Source: Blattamonas nauphoetae (lineage: Eukaryota; Preaxostyla; Oxymonadida). From it: a stretch of DNA of 28,930 nucleotides. The notes under the pieces were generated by a model. That model searched no databases. It had not been told where the DNA came from and saw nothing but the letters and a program-made list of their open reading frames with translations. Within the stretch, counting starts at the first letter, position 1; each line of letters opens with the position of its first letter. The position numbers and the translations under genes were made by a program. Location of the stretch: the NCBI GenBank assembly GCA_033064195.1, contig JARBJD010000615.1, forward strand, positions 1-28,930, written 5' to 3'. Below, in pieces: positions 28,015 to 28,930 of this stretch.

Positions 28015-28388
28015 TTTTAGCACATCCTAAACAAATTCCATTTGGTGGAAGATCATTTCAGGAATGGTACGATGAATATGTTCACCGATGGGATTCGACA
28101 CATCCTCGGAAAATAAGGAGGGAACAAGGAGGAAACACATTGATGATTGATCAACCAACGATTCCAAAAGCCGTGACAAAAATTCAATATCCTTTTCGAT
28201 CAAAGATGCAATTCATGTCCAAAGACATCACTGGAGATTCAGAAAAGACATCAGACAAAAAGGTTCCTCAGAAGTGTGACCGACCTTACTTCTCTCCCAA
28301 GTTTGGATCTTGGGAAATTGATCTTGTCTTTATCCAATCACCAACGTCGAAAACAGTTCTGCAGATTTACCTGGGTCAATATTTTTGA
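28015..28388 (+). pseudogene. Polinton integrase, N-terminal part
   Basis: 'PFGGRSFQEWYDEYVHRW' is followed by 'KCDRPYFSPKFGSWEIDLVF' (near 28275-28335). The W-E/Q-I-D-L start of the retrovirus-like integrase core, with its first catalytic Asp, is characteristic of Polinton integrases. The rest of the core is not present. Confidence 0.65.
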
Positions 28389-28390
28389 CA

Positions 28391-28930
28391 TCATAGAAAA
28401 GTTCGAGCCCACATCGAAACCAACCGTCGCCATTCTTTTTTTCAACTTTTCCGGTCTCTCTCCAATAACTCTTTCAGACCTCAAATAGCTGATTACGAGA
28501 TTTTTTTTTCAAAATCTTCCCACCAGAAGTCTAATCAGACAGAGAAAAAACAATTGATGGGATGATCTTATAGTGGTGGGCGATGTTCTCTCAACTATCG
28601 TCCTCACTTCACTAGTTTTGTTTTTTTGAGAGATAGCATTGATGCTGAGATGAAATTAGAAGGAAATGATATAGATTCAATTAAGATGGTTTGTGATTGA
28701 GAGAGATGAAATTGAATCTGTGGTGGATGAATGAGAAGTGTCATTAGAGTGTTGGTTTGGATATTTGGGGGTGTGTGGAGGGTTTAGGAGGATGAGGTGG
28801 AGAATGAGAGATGACGAGAGAGGGACATAGGTAGACAGGGGAGGTGAGTGACAAAATAGTAGGGAGGGCTATGAGGAAGGAGGACAGGAAAATGGGACGT
28901 TTGGAGGTGGATGCTTGATAGAGATGAGCG
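28391..28930. other. Gene-free, strand-biased low-complexity sequence
   Basis: First AT-rich with T runs (about 28435 and 28500), then from about 28640 strongly purine-rich on the plus strand (GGAGG, GAGAGA, ATGAG). No gene or RNA recognised. Confidence 0.5.

Larger units (their letters stand above)
26982..28390 (+). mobile_element. Polinton/Maverick fragment, copy C (fossil), integrase-side end
   Basis: It begins with the candidate terminal sequence 26982-27010 (inverted match to 12115-12143), then an unknown gene (27180-27995) and the N-terminal part of an integrase (about 28015-28388). Readable sequence stops near 28390, well before the integrase core is complete, so the element is a short broken remnant with few apparent breaks. 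Age similar to the other copies. Confidence 0.65.

Noticed and set aside
28640-28930. Telomeric or subtelomeric repeat
   Set aside because: It is purine-rich but not periodic; no TTAGGG-like unit repeats.

Overview
The window is nuclear DNA from a protist, and it reads best as an oxymonad (Preaxostyla) of the Streblomastix kind. Genes are split by very short GT-AG introns of about 23-76 bases. A family of beta-helix surface proteins is present, virus-like Polinton/Maverick elements are abundant, and there is an intraflagellar transport gene (IFT46). In host genes TAA and TAG repeatedly fall inside otherwise unbroken, conserved coding sequence, while TGA ends the frames. That fits a code in which TAA and TAG mean glutamine, known from Streblomastix strix. 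The species name is inference; the in-frame codons are seen directly. With the standard code most genes here look chopped into pieces.

Left third (1-12.1 kb): a broken plus-strand beta-helix surface protein gene (1-1549) is followed by a fossil Polinton fragment (copy A, about 1.58-5.09 kb). A pogo/Tigger-type DNA transposon with 38-base inverted ends (2576-4600) sits inside its fibre-like gene. A gene-free stretch (5.1-6.9 kb) holds two tRNA-like pol III sequences, a 40-base repeat, AT-rich repeats and a tandem pair of 285-base units. A second Polinton fragment (copy B, about 6.89-12.14 kb) carries a protein-primed DNA polymerase B with an HNH nuclease domain inside it.

Middle (12.4-24 kb): this is host territory. 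A minus-strand beta-helix surface protein with a C-terminal membrane anchor fills 12468-16375 in damaged form. IFT46 (17558-18496, plus strand) is complete: four exons, three introns, 263 codons and a TGA stop, provided TAA/TAG are sense. A minus-strand coiled-coil protein with a signal peptide follows, and a 784-base MITE (19099-19882) is inserted at its 3' side. The ends of this MITE are built like those of the pogo element. Minus-strand remains of a P4-type ATPase (lipid flippase) lie at about 22.3-23.9 kb.

Right part (24-28.9 kb): a DNA transposon encoding a DDE-type transposase with mini-introns (about 24.15-26.05 kb), a 15-base minisatellite, and the start of a third Polinton fragment (copy C, from about 26.98 kb) with the beginning of an integrase. 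Copy B and copy C carry matching, oppositely oriented terminal sequences. Several host reading frames are shifted mid-domain; decay and uncorrected indels in the assembly cannot be told apart here.
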